Shown here in pieces: positions 26,863 through 37,900 of a DNA stretch of 64,000 bases; position 1 is the stretch's first letter; every line of letters begins with the position of its first letter. A model generated the notes under the pieces. It worked only from the letters and a program-made list of their open reading frames with translations, was not told the DNA's origin and did not search any database. Position numbers and translations under genes: made by a program. Origin of the DNA: Solibacteraceae bacterium (GTDB taxonomy: Bacteria > Acidobacteriota > Terriglobia > Bryobacterales > Bryobacteraceae); NCBI GenBank assembly GCA_021324015.1, contig JAJPJX010000084.1, positions 62,001 to 126,000 on the forward strand. Reading direction: 5' to 3'.

Positions 26863-29800
26863 CTAGAACCTCCAGCCAACCTTAATCTTGTCGAGAATGC
26901 TGTTGACCAGCCCGAAATTGCTCTCCGGCTTTGTCTTGACCGTAATTCGGACTTCGACCTGAGGGTCCATCCCGGCGAGCGGCTTGGCGAGAGCGTGGAT
27001 CTGGTCGGCCAGGTCCTGCACTTCCGAGATGCCAAGGATGGCCAGCGACGACGCACGGCGGCCGGCTGGTGTCGGAGTCGGCTGCGGCTCCGGCGGCTTT
27101 GGCGCCTCGACGCGAATGGTCAGATCCACATTCCCGTCATGCTGGAGAGATCCAATCGGGCCCCTCCCGCTCGCTCTGTGGATAAATCCCTGGCCCAAGG
27201 CTGCATTCAGGCTGTCCAGGAAGAGCTTCGGCGGCCAGGGGCGGCCGCGCTTGGTTTTCAACTCGGCGTAGATCGCGGCCACGGTCGTCTTGGGTTCAGC
27301 GTCCTTGGACCAGGCGTCCGGCAAGGCGGCCGGCAGAAGGTCGATTGCGGCAAGCGGCTCTGGGGGCCGGAACAACAGGGCGTCGGCGTCGAGCTGGACT
27401 GCGGCCGGCGCCTCCCCAAACACGCTGTCGTTCCCGTACACCAGCCAGAGTTTCCCGTCCTGAATTGCCTTCGTGACGGCCTTCTTCACGATGGCGTAGT
27501 CGACCTTCGGAATTGGCCGGGACTCCGGTGGATAGCCTGGGAGGGCTTCCTCGTAGCAGCGGCTGCCGTCGAACCACGAATACAATTCCGAGAGCTTGAC
27601 TCCGGAGTCGGTCGTCGGCCAGAGGCCTGGCAGTGAGTCGGGAAGAACAGCATTCGAGCTGAGTGCGTTCAAGGTCGCCTGCGCAGGCAACCAAGCCTCC
27701 CCTGTCTTCTCCCAGCCGGCAACGTCAATTGCCGAGCGCCAGAACCAGACTTCAGACTGATCCGAGCGCACGCAGCGGACGGCCAGTACGCCGCGCTCCA
27801 CGGCATCCTCGATGGTGTTTAGAACTGTCTTGGCGCTCAGCAGCTTGGGCAGGCGCGGATCACGGCCGAACTGCTGGTAAAGATCGGCAACCCTGATGTG
27901 CGAATCGGATGCAGGCCAGACCGGGTAGAGGGCATTGAGAGGCATGATCGCTTCCGCATCGATCTTTTCCCGGAAAATTCGTAACAGTGGCTCCTGAAGA
28001 AGCGTGGCGAACAGCGATTGCGCACCCATCGTGATCTTCTTGGCCTGGATGGAGCCATCCTTATCCAGGTAGGTCACCAGCTCATAAGCGTTTTTCACCG
28101 CCGTCTGGGCTGCCTTAAGGGTCGCGCGCTTGTTATCACGAACGGTCTTCTGCTGAGAACTCTCGAGTTTTGCGAACTTATCCGAATTCTCGATGGCCTC
28201 CCAGCCCAGCCATTCGGCTACCTGCTGCTCTGCCTGATGAAGTCCCGTGGCGCTCGGGATGGCTATCAGGACGACGTTCTGGTAGGTCCGGATATCCGAC
28301 GGCGACGAGTGCGTGCGGATGTAATCCTCCACCTTTTTCGGCGGCGGATCGCCCACCACGCCAGAGTAATCGGCGCCGAGCACGACAATACGGAACTGTC
28401 CGTCATCCTCAACGTCGCTGGGCGAGTCAGGCAGTTTGTGCGGCTTCACTCCTTCATCGACGAGACCTTCGTATAGAGGTGGACATTTGTCTTTCGCGAT
28501 CTCGTCGAACTTGCTCTTGGCATGCTTCAACTCGCGCTTTTTATACGTGTCGTGCAGCTGGTTGAGATTGGGAGTCGGCCCTAGTCGCCAGAACTTGGGG
28601 ACGCCGGTGCCGGCTTCCGTCGCGTCGCACTCCTCCAGGAACCACGAAGCCTTCGACCAAGCGATCAACCCATTGTTGAGCACAGGCGGCAGTTCGCAGG
28701 TGGGGGCCAGCAGCCACCGGAGATCTGAAAGGTCGGCCTGATCGCCGATCGGCTGCGAAAAGACGAACGCTGCTACGCAGGCAGCTTCGATCTCACGGCC
28801 GGTGAGTGTAGCAGCTTCGGTCTTCTGTGCTTCGAGAGCCCTCGGTAGCTCAGTCTTCAGGTTGGACGGCCACTGCGGATTGCGCACTCGATCAGAGTCT
28901 TTGGCCGCCTCCGCGAGCTTGAGAAGCGCCTCGCTCAGACCATCCTTACCAGCGACTTCAAGGAATACCTGCGGGCCGATTACGGGAGATTCGTCCCAAT
29001 TCTCGGCATCGCGGAGAGCCATGGCGAATGTTTGCAGCACGCCCCGCGTCCGCTGGAACTGGTCGAGATCGGTCCATTTCCCGAAGAAGCGGTCCAGCAG
29101 ATCCGGGTGGAACGGGTACGCCATCTTCAAACGTTCCAGCGAATCCGGCAGCTTTGCGCGCACACCGTCCACGGCTTTCATGCGCGGCCAGAAGGCTGCG
29201 ATGTGTTTCTCGCGGTCGGCGGGGTTCTCCGGGAACTTCTCGAACAGGCGCTGCCTCAGGAGTTCCGCCAGATCGTCTTTCTCCACGGGTGACTGGAGCG
29301 AAGCCTGCCGGTTCAACCCGTTGTTGCAGGCGCTCAAGATCGCTTTTCCGACATCATCGTTTTTCTGTGGTTCGGTGGCGAGTAGGGACACCACAAGGCA
29401 AGACCGGGAGGAGGCTTCCACGGCTTGCGACAGCCGCTGGAAGAAGTTCTTGAAGCGGTCGTACCAGAAGGGCCCGCGATCTTGCCGCTGGCCTGTAGGA
29501 TCCGGCGAGGCGGCGTCGTGCGCCCACATCAGGAATTCATCAATCAAGATGAGAGCGCCGGTGCCAGCCGCTTCCACCTCGCTCAACACTTGGGCCCACA
29601 GCGTGTCCGCTGGCGGGGTATCGAAGTCCGGCTGGCTTTCATCGCGGGCCAAGATCTCGATCCCTCGCTGGCCGAGCAACTGCCATGCGATCAGATTCCA
29701 GGGCATTCGGAAGCTGCGCTTCTCGCCGGATGGCGATTTCACCTGGCATCCCTTTACCCAGTCCACCTTGTCGAACGAAACGGCGGCTACCCGCGCCTGC

Positions 29801-30207
29801 GGCGGATCGGATAGCTGAGCCTCATTGAGGATAGTGCCCACGGCGGTTGAGCCTCTGGGCAGATCGGAGCCGAGCGTTGTCAGGTAATGCAGCGTTGTTT
29901 CGGTGTGCGTCTTGCCGCCGCCAAAGGTCTGGGCAATGTTGATGATAGATTCGCCTCCGGGCAACCCGGCGAGCCGGCGCAGCACCACCTTACAGAATTG
30001 GCGCAGATTTTGCGTAGCGTATGTCGCGCTGAAGAACTGCACAGGATCGCAGTAGAACGGTTTCTGTCCTGGCCATCCATTCACTACCTTGTAGAGATCC
30101 ACGGCGAAATCGCTGGCCGTCAACTTGCGTTCCCGGATTTCCGGCCGGAGTTTGCAGGTATCCTTCCACGGCTGAATCACGAATTGCTTGCTCGTCTTTG
30201 TCGTCAT
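26863..30207 (-). CDS. DUF499 ATPase of the defence operon
   Basis: A 1114-residue P-loop protein. DUF499-type sequence begins at residue 1, with Walker A FGGGKTHTE near residue 95-103 and Walker B ALILIDEFLMWAHDA near residue 215. The remainder has the long alpha-helical and winged regions typical of these proteins and a Pro-rich hinge before the last 80 residues. DUF499 genes repeatedly neighbour DUF1156 methylases and SNF2 helicases in predicted phage-defence clusters, as here. It begins 15 bases after the methylase stop and is the last gene of the reverse operon. Its biochemical activity is not defined. Confidence 0.88.
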   Translation of the reverse strand: MTTKTSKQFVIQPWKDTCKLRPEIRERKLTASDFAVDLYKVVNGWPGQKPFYCDPVQFFSATYATQNLRQFCKVVLRRLAGLPGGESIINIAQTFGGGKTHTETTLHYLTTLGSDLPRGSTAVGTILNEAQLSDPPQARVAAVSFDKVDWVKGCQVKSPSGEKRSFRMPWNLIAWQLLGQRGIEILARDESQPDFDTPPADTLWAQVLSEVEAAGTGALILIDEFLMWAHDAASPDPTGQRQDRGPFWYDRFKNFFQRLSQAVEASSRSCLVVSLLATEPQKNDDVGKAILSACNNGLNRQASLQSPVEKDDLAELLRQRLFEKFPENPADREKHIAAFWPRMKAVDGVRAKLPDSLERLKMAYPFHPDLLDRFFGKWTDLDQFQRTRGVLQTFAMALRDAENWDESPVIGPQVFLEVAGKDGLSEALLKLAEAAKDSDRVRNPQWPSNLKTELPRALEAQKTEAATLTGREIEAACVAAFVFSQPIGDQADLSDLRWLLAPTCELPPVLNNGLIAWSKASWFLEECDATEAGTGVPKFWRLGPTPNLNQLHDTYKKRELKHAKSKFDEIAKDKCPPLYEGLVDEGVKPHKLPDSPSDVEDDGQFRIVVLGADYSGVVGDPPPKKVEDYIRTHSSPSDIRTYQNVVLIAIPSATGLHQAEQQVAEWLGWEAIENSDKFAKLESSQQKTVRDNKRATLKAAQTAVKNAYELVTYLDKDGSIQAKKITMGAQSLFATLLQEPLLRIFREKIDAEAIMPLNALYPVWPASDSHIRVADLYQQFGRDPRLPKLLSAKTVLNTIEDAVERGVLAVRCVRSDQSEVWFWRSAIDVAGWEKTGEAWLPAQATLNALSSNAVLPDSLPGLWPTTDSGVKLSELYSWFDGSRCYEEALPGYPPESRPIPKVDYAIVKKAVTKAIQDGKLWLVYGNDSVFGEAPAAVQLDADALLFRPPEPLAAIDLLPAALPDAWSKDAEPKTTVAAIYAELKTKRGRPWPPKLFLDSLNAALGQGFIHRASGRGPIGSLQHDGNVDLTIRVEAPKPPEPQPTPTPAGRRASSLAILGISEVQDLADQIHALAKPLAGMDPQVEVRITVKTKPESNFGLVNSILDKIKVGWRF

Positions 30208-30222
30208 TGCATTCCTCCGGTC

Positions 30223-33200
30223 CTACGAAACCGGCACGTGGCCCAAATCCTCGATCGACTCGAACAAAGATACCTCCTTGGCCTCATTCGCGACGATCAC
30301 AACCTTGCGGTTCATCTTGAGCTGGGTGGCCAGCGCCTCCACGATTCGCCGTTCGGCTTCCTGGCCGTCCCGCAACGCCAGCTCACGTACGGCTTGAAGA
30401 AGGGGCTTGAACGCGCGCTCGTTGGCAAGCCCCCAGGAGTCGAATAGCTGCTGAACCTCCATGGTCCTGTTCTGCTGGAACAGGTACATAAGGCGGTGCA
30501 GCTTGTCGATTAACGGCGCAGGGTGGCCGGCCTTGCCTTCGCCTAGGCCGTCGGCCCCGGCGCGCTCCTCCCACTTGATCAGGCGATACTCGCTGCCTTT
30601 GCCCTCGGCGGCGGTTTCCTGGCCGTCATCTAGGTCCTCCTCTTCCTCCTTTCGTGGCCGGCCCTTCTTCTTCCCACCCTGGGCGAGGATGTTCCAGACG
30701 ACCTTCAGCTCCGTTTCGTTCTTGCCACAGGCATTCGCATACAGGATGCATGCGCCTGCGGGAGCTGGGTCCAGACGGAAGTACGCCCGGTGGAGGAGGT
30801 AGTACTGGGTGACGGGATCGATTTCGAGGCTCTCACCTCTTCCCTGCGTCTCCTTCTGAAGGTCATGGAAGCCGGGCAATTCACCGAGGCTGAATTGCAG
30901 TACGAGTTTCCGAACCTCATGCAGGAACTGGCTAACGGTCATCATTCCGCCGCCTGTCTTCTTCACAAACAGGTGAGCGCTGTAAGCTTCAAGCGCTGGG
31001 CCGAGAGCCGCCCAAATGAAATCAGGGCCCTGAATCCCAAGATCGAAGTAGTACTGAAGGATGTTGCGCCCACCCAGCGTATCCCGTGAGTCAAAGAGAA
31101 TCTGCCGCATCCGATCGAGTACGGCCTCCTCCCATCCGGCAGAAGCGGTCTTGGGGCGTTTGCGGCAAACCAGCCACACCGACGTAGAGAGCGCAGCCGA
31201 ACTCATTCCTCTTGTCCGATTCGGCATCTCGGTTTGGATGGGCCAGCTTGCACTCACCGTCGCGCCTGATCGGATCAACGCCGATATAAGTGTCTCCCAT
31301 GCCTCGACGTCCTTGTTGGCAAAAACCACCACAAACCTGCCGCCATCCTCCAATAGGTCCAGGCATTGCAGAAATGCCTTTGCCATTCCTTCTTCATAGT
31401 TTTGCTTGGATTTCCCCGCATCTCCGCCGAATCGGGAGGCGTCATCGACCAACTCTCCATCGTTAGTGGTGTGATTCCACTTCGGACCGAGTTCATTACT
31501 GAAGTGCGCGTCCACAGCCGGCAGCAAGCCGGCGTATAGCCTTCGAAGCCATATGTAGAAATAGTCCATCAAATCGGAATACGGGATTGCGCCGTAGTAG
31601 GGTGGGTCGGTAATTATGTTTGCGAATTTCGACCCATTCATGTGCAAAGCCGAGACATTCGAAATGACTGGAGTGGGTTGACCTTGTGCCGCCTTCAAGG
31701 CGTGGCTAATGTAGTGCTGCACCCAGGTCAGCGCGCCGGAGTAGTCTCCAGTACAGCCGGAAAAAGGATTCAACTCACAGAAGTCCCACTTCATAGGCAA
31801 CGCGAATCGATGAAACGTGTGCGTTATGTATTCGCCCCGTGGGTCCCAATTGCATTGCTGGCTGTTGTAGTCGATAAGCCGATCAAGGGTGCACCCCAAA
31901 AAGGCTCCGACAGCTTCCGCCAACGACTCATCAGACCCCTTGATTAGCTCCATCGCCGCGCGACTGTGTTTGAGGAACTCCTTCGCGGTCAGCAGTTGCC
32001 GAGAGGTGAGGAGATCTCCCCACTTTTTGAATCCATAAAGTACTACACGGATGCCCAATGCTCCTTCGGCAGGCAGCGCCTCGTTCGGTAAGCCATAAGG
32101 GGTCTCTCCGTCGGGGTCCGTCGGGAGATCAACTTTGGCAGCCGCTACTTCCCCGCTATTAGGAAGGCGATAACGCTTAAACGTACGTTTCCCGTTTGGC
32201 TGGAGCGCTTCCGTCACTACTCCTACAAGTTGGCAGCCGAGCAGACCCTGTTTCCCCTGTCGCTTGAGATCGTCCATTGTTAGGGCAATTGTTCGGGGAC
32301 GGCCGCTGATCGGACTCCATACCCCGGCTCGGTTCATGGACCCATCATTCAGAAAATCTATGAAGTTCTCCTCGCGCACGCCCCACTTCTCAAGGTGCGG
32401 ATACTCTCTAGTGACACGCGACGGATTGGAGATATCCTCTTCCCGTAAAAAGGCGAAGTCGACCCTGTCACCATTTGGAATAGGCAGAAGCGCGGCGCGA
32501 CGCCCCCGCTTTCGGGTGAGCCAGAAAGTCTTCAAGAGGGGGATCCGGCCCCCGGTAACGACATCGCGTGCTGTCCTCGACCACAGGTACACAACCGTGG
32601 GCTCATCCTCTACTACCGGGAAGTACCTCGCCAAGTCCGCGCGCGCACGCTCAAGCACCCAAAGCCCCCACGCCCGCACGTGCCAAGCAAGGTCCGCTGG
32701 CGGCAGTTCCGTGAGCTTCAACTGTTGTGGATCGGAGAAATGTGTCTTCTGTCCCCGCTTCCGCTTCTTCACTTTGCCAGCAAGGAAGTCCTCGATGAAA
32801 TCTGGCCAATCACGCACGAAGTCGGGGAGCGGCCAGCGCTTGCCGCTGAACTTATGGGGGTATTCGAGGGTGGCTCTGAGGATCAGCCAGGCAACCGGGT
32901 TGATATCGGAAGCGGTAACCGAGCATCCCAAACGCATGGCCTCGAGTGGGATTGCGCCTCCACCGGCAAACGGGTCGAGCACCGAAGGCAACCGACCGTT
33001 GTAGAATTGTTTGATCTCTTCCCGCAGTTCAGAAAGGGCCGCTTCGTCTTCCTGCCCCCAGGCGAGCACACCGCTTTCGACAACCTCCTTGTCCTCGATC
33101 ACGGTGTTGCCCTCATCATCCACGTCCTCGACGGGCTTCGTCACGATCTTCCCGCCGATCTTGTCGAGTAATGCCTTCCGCTTCTCCGGATCTCCAGGAT

Positions 33201-33371
33201 CGGGCAGCAACGTTGCGAGCAGAGCGGCCCGGCACGCGGCCAGCGGCCGTCGCGCGGCCAGATATGCAGCGTCGAGATATGCCCGTGGCGAACATTCTTC
33301 TCGTGGACACTCGCCACGGACGCCTGCTTTAACGGGAATGCAACTTCAATGAGGCGGGGTTGGTCAGTCAT
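30223..33371 (-). CDS. DUF1156 DNA methyltransferase, frameshifted near N-terminus
   Basis: A probable adenine or cytosine-N4 DNA methylase of about 1049 residues if repaired. The 33371 ATG opens with the DUF1156 signature (PRLIEVAFPLKQAS, KNVRHGHISTLHIWP). Frame then shifts by one base within 33247-33260, and the family sequence AARRPLAACRAALLATLLPDPGDPEKRK resumes in the next frame. SAM site DPFAGGGAIPLEAM (about 133, repaired numbering) and catalytic TDPPYYGAIPYSDL (about 588) are both intact. A TTG at 33210 opens a 995-codon frame that would still carry them. Natural lesion, frameshifting or assembly error are all possible. Confidence 0.85.
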
Positions 33372-34014
33372 GTTCTTTCATTCCTTCGCGGCACATTGTT
33401 CGCACCGTGTTCCAATCCAAGTGGCGCCGGTCAATCCGGCAGATCGAAATCGATCCGTGCGTTTGACGATCTCGGCCCGTGAAATACTCGCCATCGAGTG
33501 TTCTGCCATCGGCTGCCCACCGCAGCATTGCTACTCCGCGGTGCCCGTGCATCGACTGAAGGGCCGGAAAGCTCGGATCATTCGCATACTCGTACATCAG
33601 GCCCTGGCTTGATCCGGGCTGCACGTTGATAGCAGCCATGCGGGAGACAGAGCGCGATGTCTCGTTTTCAAACTCGATCAGGATCTCCGTGGCGGTCTGG
33701 TGGATACGGATACAGCCTTCTGTTCGGGTCCCCCCATCGTGGCAGGACTGGAGGCGAACGCGCCAGGTGCCGCCAAGGTCCGGCAACTGCGATAAGCGAA
33801 TGCGCAGAAGTTGTTGCCTCCAAAGAATGCGGTCGTACAAACTCCAAAAGGCGCCGTAGAACAGCAGAATCGACGGATTTTCGATCCACCAGGGCCACGC
33901 GAGGTTGAACGCCGCGAGTAACCGTGAGCACACATAGGTCAGTGCGATCGAGGCACCAGCAAGCACCAGCGGTGCCCACCGCCGATCCGCGGAATCGGTT
34001 GAGTATGCGTGCAT
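33364..34014 (-). CDS. cap15: Cap15-like CBASS effector (two TM helices plus beta-barrel)
   Basis: A 216-residue membrane protein. Helix 1 spans about residues 13-36 (APLVLAGASIALTYVCSRLL) and helix 2 about 46-66. The cytoplasmic barrel reads LGGTWRV near 80, GCIRIHQTATEILIEFE, YEYANDPS, HGHRGVAML and LDGEYFTGRDRQTHGSI. This order of motifs matches Cap15, in which a lipocalin-like barrel binds a cyclic nucleotide and the helices then assemble to damage the membrane. It starts three bases after the cyclase stop and overlaps the methylase start by eight bases. Assignment is by motif recognition, not by search. Confidence 0.82.
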   Translation of the reverse strand: MHAYSTDSADRRWAPLVLAGASIALTYVCSRLLAAFNLAWPWWIENPSILLFYGAFWSLYDRILWRQQLLRIRLSQLPDLGGTWRVRLQSCHDGGTRTEGCIRIHQTATEILIEFENETSRSVSRMAAINVQPGSSQGLMYEYANDPSFPALQSMHGHRGVAMLRWAADGRTLDGEYFTGRDRQTHGSISICRIDRRHLDWNTVRTMCREGMKEHD

Positions 34015-34017
34015 CGC

Positions 34018-34935
34018 CTAATTCCCCAAGAGCATGTCGGCCAGCGCAATGAGGAACTGCTGGCAGTTCGTGACGTTCCACTGTTCGGGCCGATCACCGA
34101 ACAGAACCATCTGGCCGTTGGCACATGTCGTTCGACTAAGGTCGAGCTGCAAAAGCGCTGATGTTACGCTGAGGATGGTCGATTGAAAGCTTGTGCCAAA
34201 GCAGACATCCGGGGAATTGAAGATAAGGTTTTCGACGAAGTAGGAAGGTGCGCAATCTTCTCCAATCTTGCGGCCCTCCACTAGACGGGACCTCATGTTC
34301 TTGAACACCCTCACGGTGGGCTTGAACCAGCTCGAGGTGGCTTTGTTCTTGCTGGTGCATGCTTCGGAATGAAGTTTCGGGTAATTCACGATTAGGTTGC
34401 CATCGCGCCGCCGGAAGGCTACGCCTTCCACGTACTCTTGACTGGTGAGGCTCCAGAAGTGGCGGTAGTTGCGGTATTGAAGGCAGACGATGACATCCGC
34501 CCCAAGCCGACCAGATGCAGGCTTCACCTTCAAGGAGTTCTGGCCTTCGGAGACAAGGTTGGCCCCGTAATGACTTCGCAGTCCGGCCAACACGTCGTTC
34601 CGAAACTCACCGAATCCGTAGGAGGCGTCACTGAAGGCCTGCTGATACAGCATCGCTTCAAGTGGGCCCAGCTTGGAAATATCGCGCCAGAACGCATCCT
34701 CCAGCATCACCACCACGTCGACGTCGCTATCCGCGCGGATGTTCGTGTCGTTTCCGTAGGACCCTTGCAGGAAAACGCTATACCCACGCCCGGTCAATCG
34801 AGCGCTCTGGTCGAGTGCATACTTCACAGATGCATAGGTCTTCTTCGAACTGTCGACGGCACCCTGGTGGGACCACGTCGCAAGTTGCTGTTCTGACAGT
34901 GCTAACGTTGGAGCTGGAACTGGGAAATGGGTCAT
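34018..34935 (-). CDS. CD-NTase (cGAS/DncV-like nucleotidyltransferase), CBASS
   Basis: A 305-residue nucleotidyltransferase that should make a cyclic di- or oligonucleotide second messenger in response to phage. The fold motif QGSYGNDTNIRADSDVDVVV gives GS at residues 58-59 and metal-binding Asp71 and Asp73; the third Asp is probably Asp147 in RLGADVIV. No HD, ubiquitin-like or HORMA/TRIP13 genes accompany it, so this is a minimal (type I-like) CBASS with the Cap15-like gene next to it. The ATG overlaps the helicase stop by four bases. The product cannot be deduced from sequence. Confidence 0.9.
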   Translation of the reverse strand: MTHFPVPAPTLALSEQQLATWSHQGAVDSSKKTYASVKYALDQSARLTGRGYSVFLQGSYGNDTNIRADSDVDVVVMLEDAFWRDISKLGPLEAMLYQQAFSDASYGFGEFRNDVLAGLRSHYGANLVSEGQNSLKVKPASGRLGADVIVCLQYRNYRHFWSLTSQEYVEGVAFRRRDGNLIVNYPKLHSEACTSKNKATSSWFKPTVRVFKNMRSRLVEGRKIGEDCAPSYFVENLIFNSPDVCFGTSFQSTILSVTSALLQLDLSRTTCANGQMVLFGDRPEQWNVTNCQQFLIALADMLLGN

Positions 34936-37900
34936 TCTGGTTCTGCCTCCCGGATGATTTCTCCGATGTTGATGGAGAACGATTGTCGCGTCCTGAAAGC
35001 CAGGCGGATCGGATCACGAACGCGGAACAATTTCGGATCGGTGGCGCAATCGGCGACAACGTACAACCAGTACTTATCGCGCACATTGGCCGCCGTGGGC
35101 CATTCGTTCTCTGTTAATTGGACAGGCCCCCGACCAGCGCGGCCCTTCACCTCGATGACTACCTTCTCGCCACTGGCGCGGTGGCTCTCGAGGTCGTAGC
35201 CGCGCGCGAGGTTCGGCGCCGAGACATCGAACACCCGAGCCTGGTAGCGATCCACCTCGAAATTCCGGGCGATGCGCATGGCAACGGCCTCGATATCCTT
35301 GTCGTAGGCCTCGCGCGCTTCGGGGGTCGGGTCAGGTACAACCAGAGCGAGGGCGACGCGTTCCAGTTTGGCAATATCGATGAGATCGGGTCGCCGCTGC
35401 TCGTACAGCAGAGTTCGGGCCTTCTCAGCTTCCATTTGCTCCTGCTGCCGCTTGACCTCGTCCAGTTGCGGGGCGAGATCCTCCTCGCCCAGGCGGATGC
35501 GGCGCGCAAGATCGCTCCGCTTCTCAGCAAGGGCTGCCATCTGAAAGTCGAAGCCGCGGAGCAGATCATCCACTTGCGCTTCGGTTTGCGCCCGCAATGC
35601 CGACCGAAGTTGCTGGAGATGGGTGGTTTCGGCAACCATCCGCGCGTAGGAGTCTGCACGTGAGGCGTTATCTTCGGGGTTCAGGAGCAGAGTGCCGGCT
35701 TTCCAGAGCAACGCCTTGGGCGCCGGCTGAAGAGCCAGCAGGTAGTTCGACGCAACGGAAGAGAACTCGCCAACCGCGTCCCATCGGATGCCTATCAACC
35801 GGCGGTCAAATAGCGCCCTGCGGCCGTCACGGTCCTCGGAAAGCGCACCCTCGCCGAGCTGGCAGGAGTACACGGCGAACAGATAGGGCCGCTCTGCCGC
35901 CGGATCGCAAAAAACGGCGCCACGCTGCACATCACCGTGGAACTTCCGGATGACCTGCTCGCAGAGCGTGTCAAAGAGGAGATCGCCGGGCCGGAGGAAG
36001 CAGATCCGGCTGGCGTCTACACCGGGCAATACGGAGTCGCGGCGGACGGTAATGAACTCCGGTAGCCCATCAGGGAAGCGAGACGAGAGATTGCGGAGCC
36101 ACGTTCCCTCTGGCCCTTCGGGGGCAAATCGGGCACCCGCGACCAAATCGCCCTGGATCTGGATACCAAACCGCGGAGCCGCCTTTTCTACGAAGTTCTG
36201 AACGAAGGCCGGAAGCAGGCGGTTAAAGCGTTCGACCTCGATTTCAGAGTTTAGTTGGCCGAGCCGGCGGGCCACATCTCCATAGGTGGACGCGCTCTTG
36301 CGCTGCTCTTCAACGGCGGCTCGTAAGCGCTGGGTTGCGAGCAGCGTGTCCAATTTCCGCTGGGCGCTGTAAGGCGGGTGCTCGAATAGCGCTTCGCGCA
36401 TCAAGTCGCGCAGTGAGACTTCCTGAAGCTGCTGGCCTACAACGTCGAAGACTTTGTCGCTGCAAAGATCCTTCCGGGCTTCTTCCAGTTTATCCAGCAA
36501 CGTCGCCAGCACGTCACCCTCACGCGTCCCTTCTGCGACCATGCTGAAAATCCGGACCTCAGAATGGCGTTGTCCAAACCGGTGAAGCCGGCCCATCCGC
36601 TGCTCCAGCCGGGCGGGGTTCCAGGGGATATCGAAGTTCACCATCACCCAGGCGAACTGGAGATTAATGCCCTCGCCAGCTGCGTCGGTCGCCAGCATGA
36701 AGCGCGCCGTGGGTCCCTCGGGATCTTTGATGCCGAGTTCGCGTCGTGTGTCCGGCGGCATAAAGAGGACCCGCTGATATTCCCGCTCCTCAACGTCCAT
36801 GCCGCCATGGATGTAAGCGATCTGCCCCGTGTAGCCGAGCGCCTCAAATCGTTGCTTCAGATATTCAAGTGTGTCGCGGTGTTCGGTGAAGATGAGTAGC
36901 TGGTGATGGCGGAACTCCGCCGACTCCACAAGTTCCCGCAGCTTCAGAAATTTCGTTTCCTGTTGGAGGTCGCGCACCTGATCGCCGAGCGCAATAACGC
37001 GGTCAATGTATTCGAGTTCTTTCCGGATCTGGGCCGAGGTGGACGGGCGTACAAGCCCGAGCGCCTGGCTTTCAACATTCTCTTCAGCCTCGGCGGCGCC
37101 CCCCTCGACATCGTATTCGTCAGCGGTGCTGGTATCGAGGTAAGCGGCGATGCGGTCGAGGGACACGGACTCTGAATGCGGAGCGCCTTCCAGCACCTTC
37201 TCCCGCCGGCGCTTCAGCGATTCGATCATGGCGTAGGTGGAGCTTGCGAGGCGGCGCTGGAGAACGGCAACCACCATGGCGGCCGCATTCTTGTTCGCCG
37301 TGCGGTTGTTCTCGTAACTCCACTGCAAGTAGTCTGTGGCCGCGTCGTAGAACCGCTGCTCGGCCGAGGAGAGGCGAAAGCTGATTGTCTGGCAAAGGCG
37401 AGGCTTGTAGATTGGCTGGCCATGGTAGTCGACCATCTCCTCCTTAAGCCGGCGGATGAAGTATCTCGGGCGGTTGTCCTCCGCGTGAGAATCCCAAGCA
37501 TCGAACGTCGAAAAGATCTGGGGGGCAAGCAATCTCCACAGCGCGTAATACGGGAAGCGCTTCCCCATGTGGGGGGTAGCCGTCAGCAGAAGCAAATGGG
37601 TAGCGCGCTGGCTCAGGCCCTCGGCAAGACGATAGCGGCGCGTTCTGCTGTCGGGCCGGTTCGGGTCCGCCCAGGAGAGTTTGTGGGCCTCATCGAAGAC
37701 GGCCAAGTCAAACGAGGCGGTCGTGCTAGCGAGGAGGCGCTCCCTGACTGACTGTGTGGCGGCAGTATCAATGCTGATGATGAATAGGTTCGCGGCGGGG
37801 TCTGTCAGCGGATCGCCCTTGCTGAAATCCGCACTGCGAAGGACGACGAACTCGAGATCAAAGAAGTGCCGCAGCTCTCGCCGCCAATTCCAGGTCAGGC

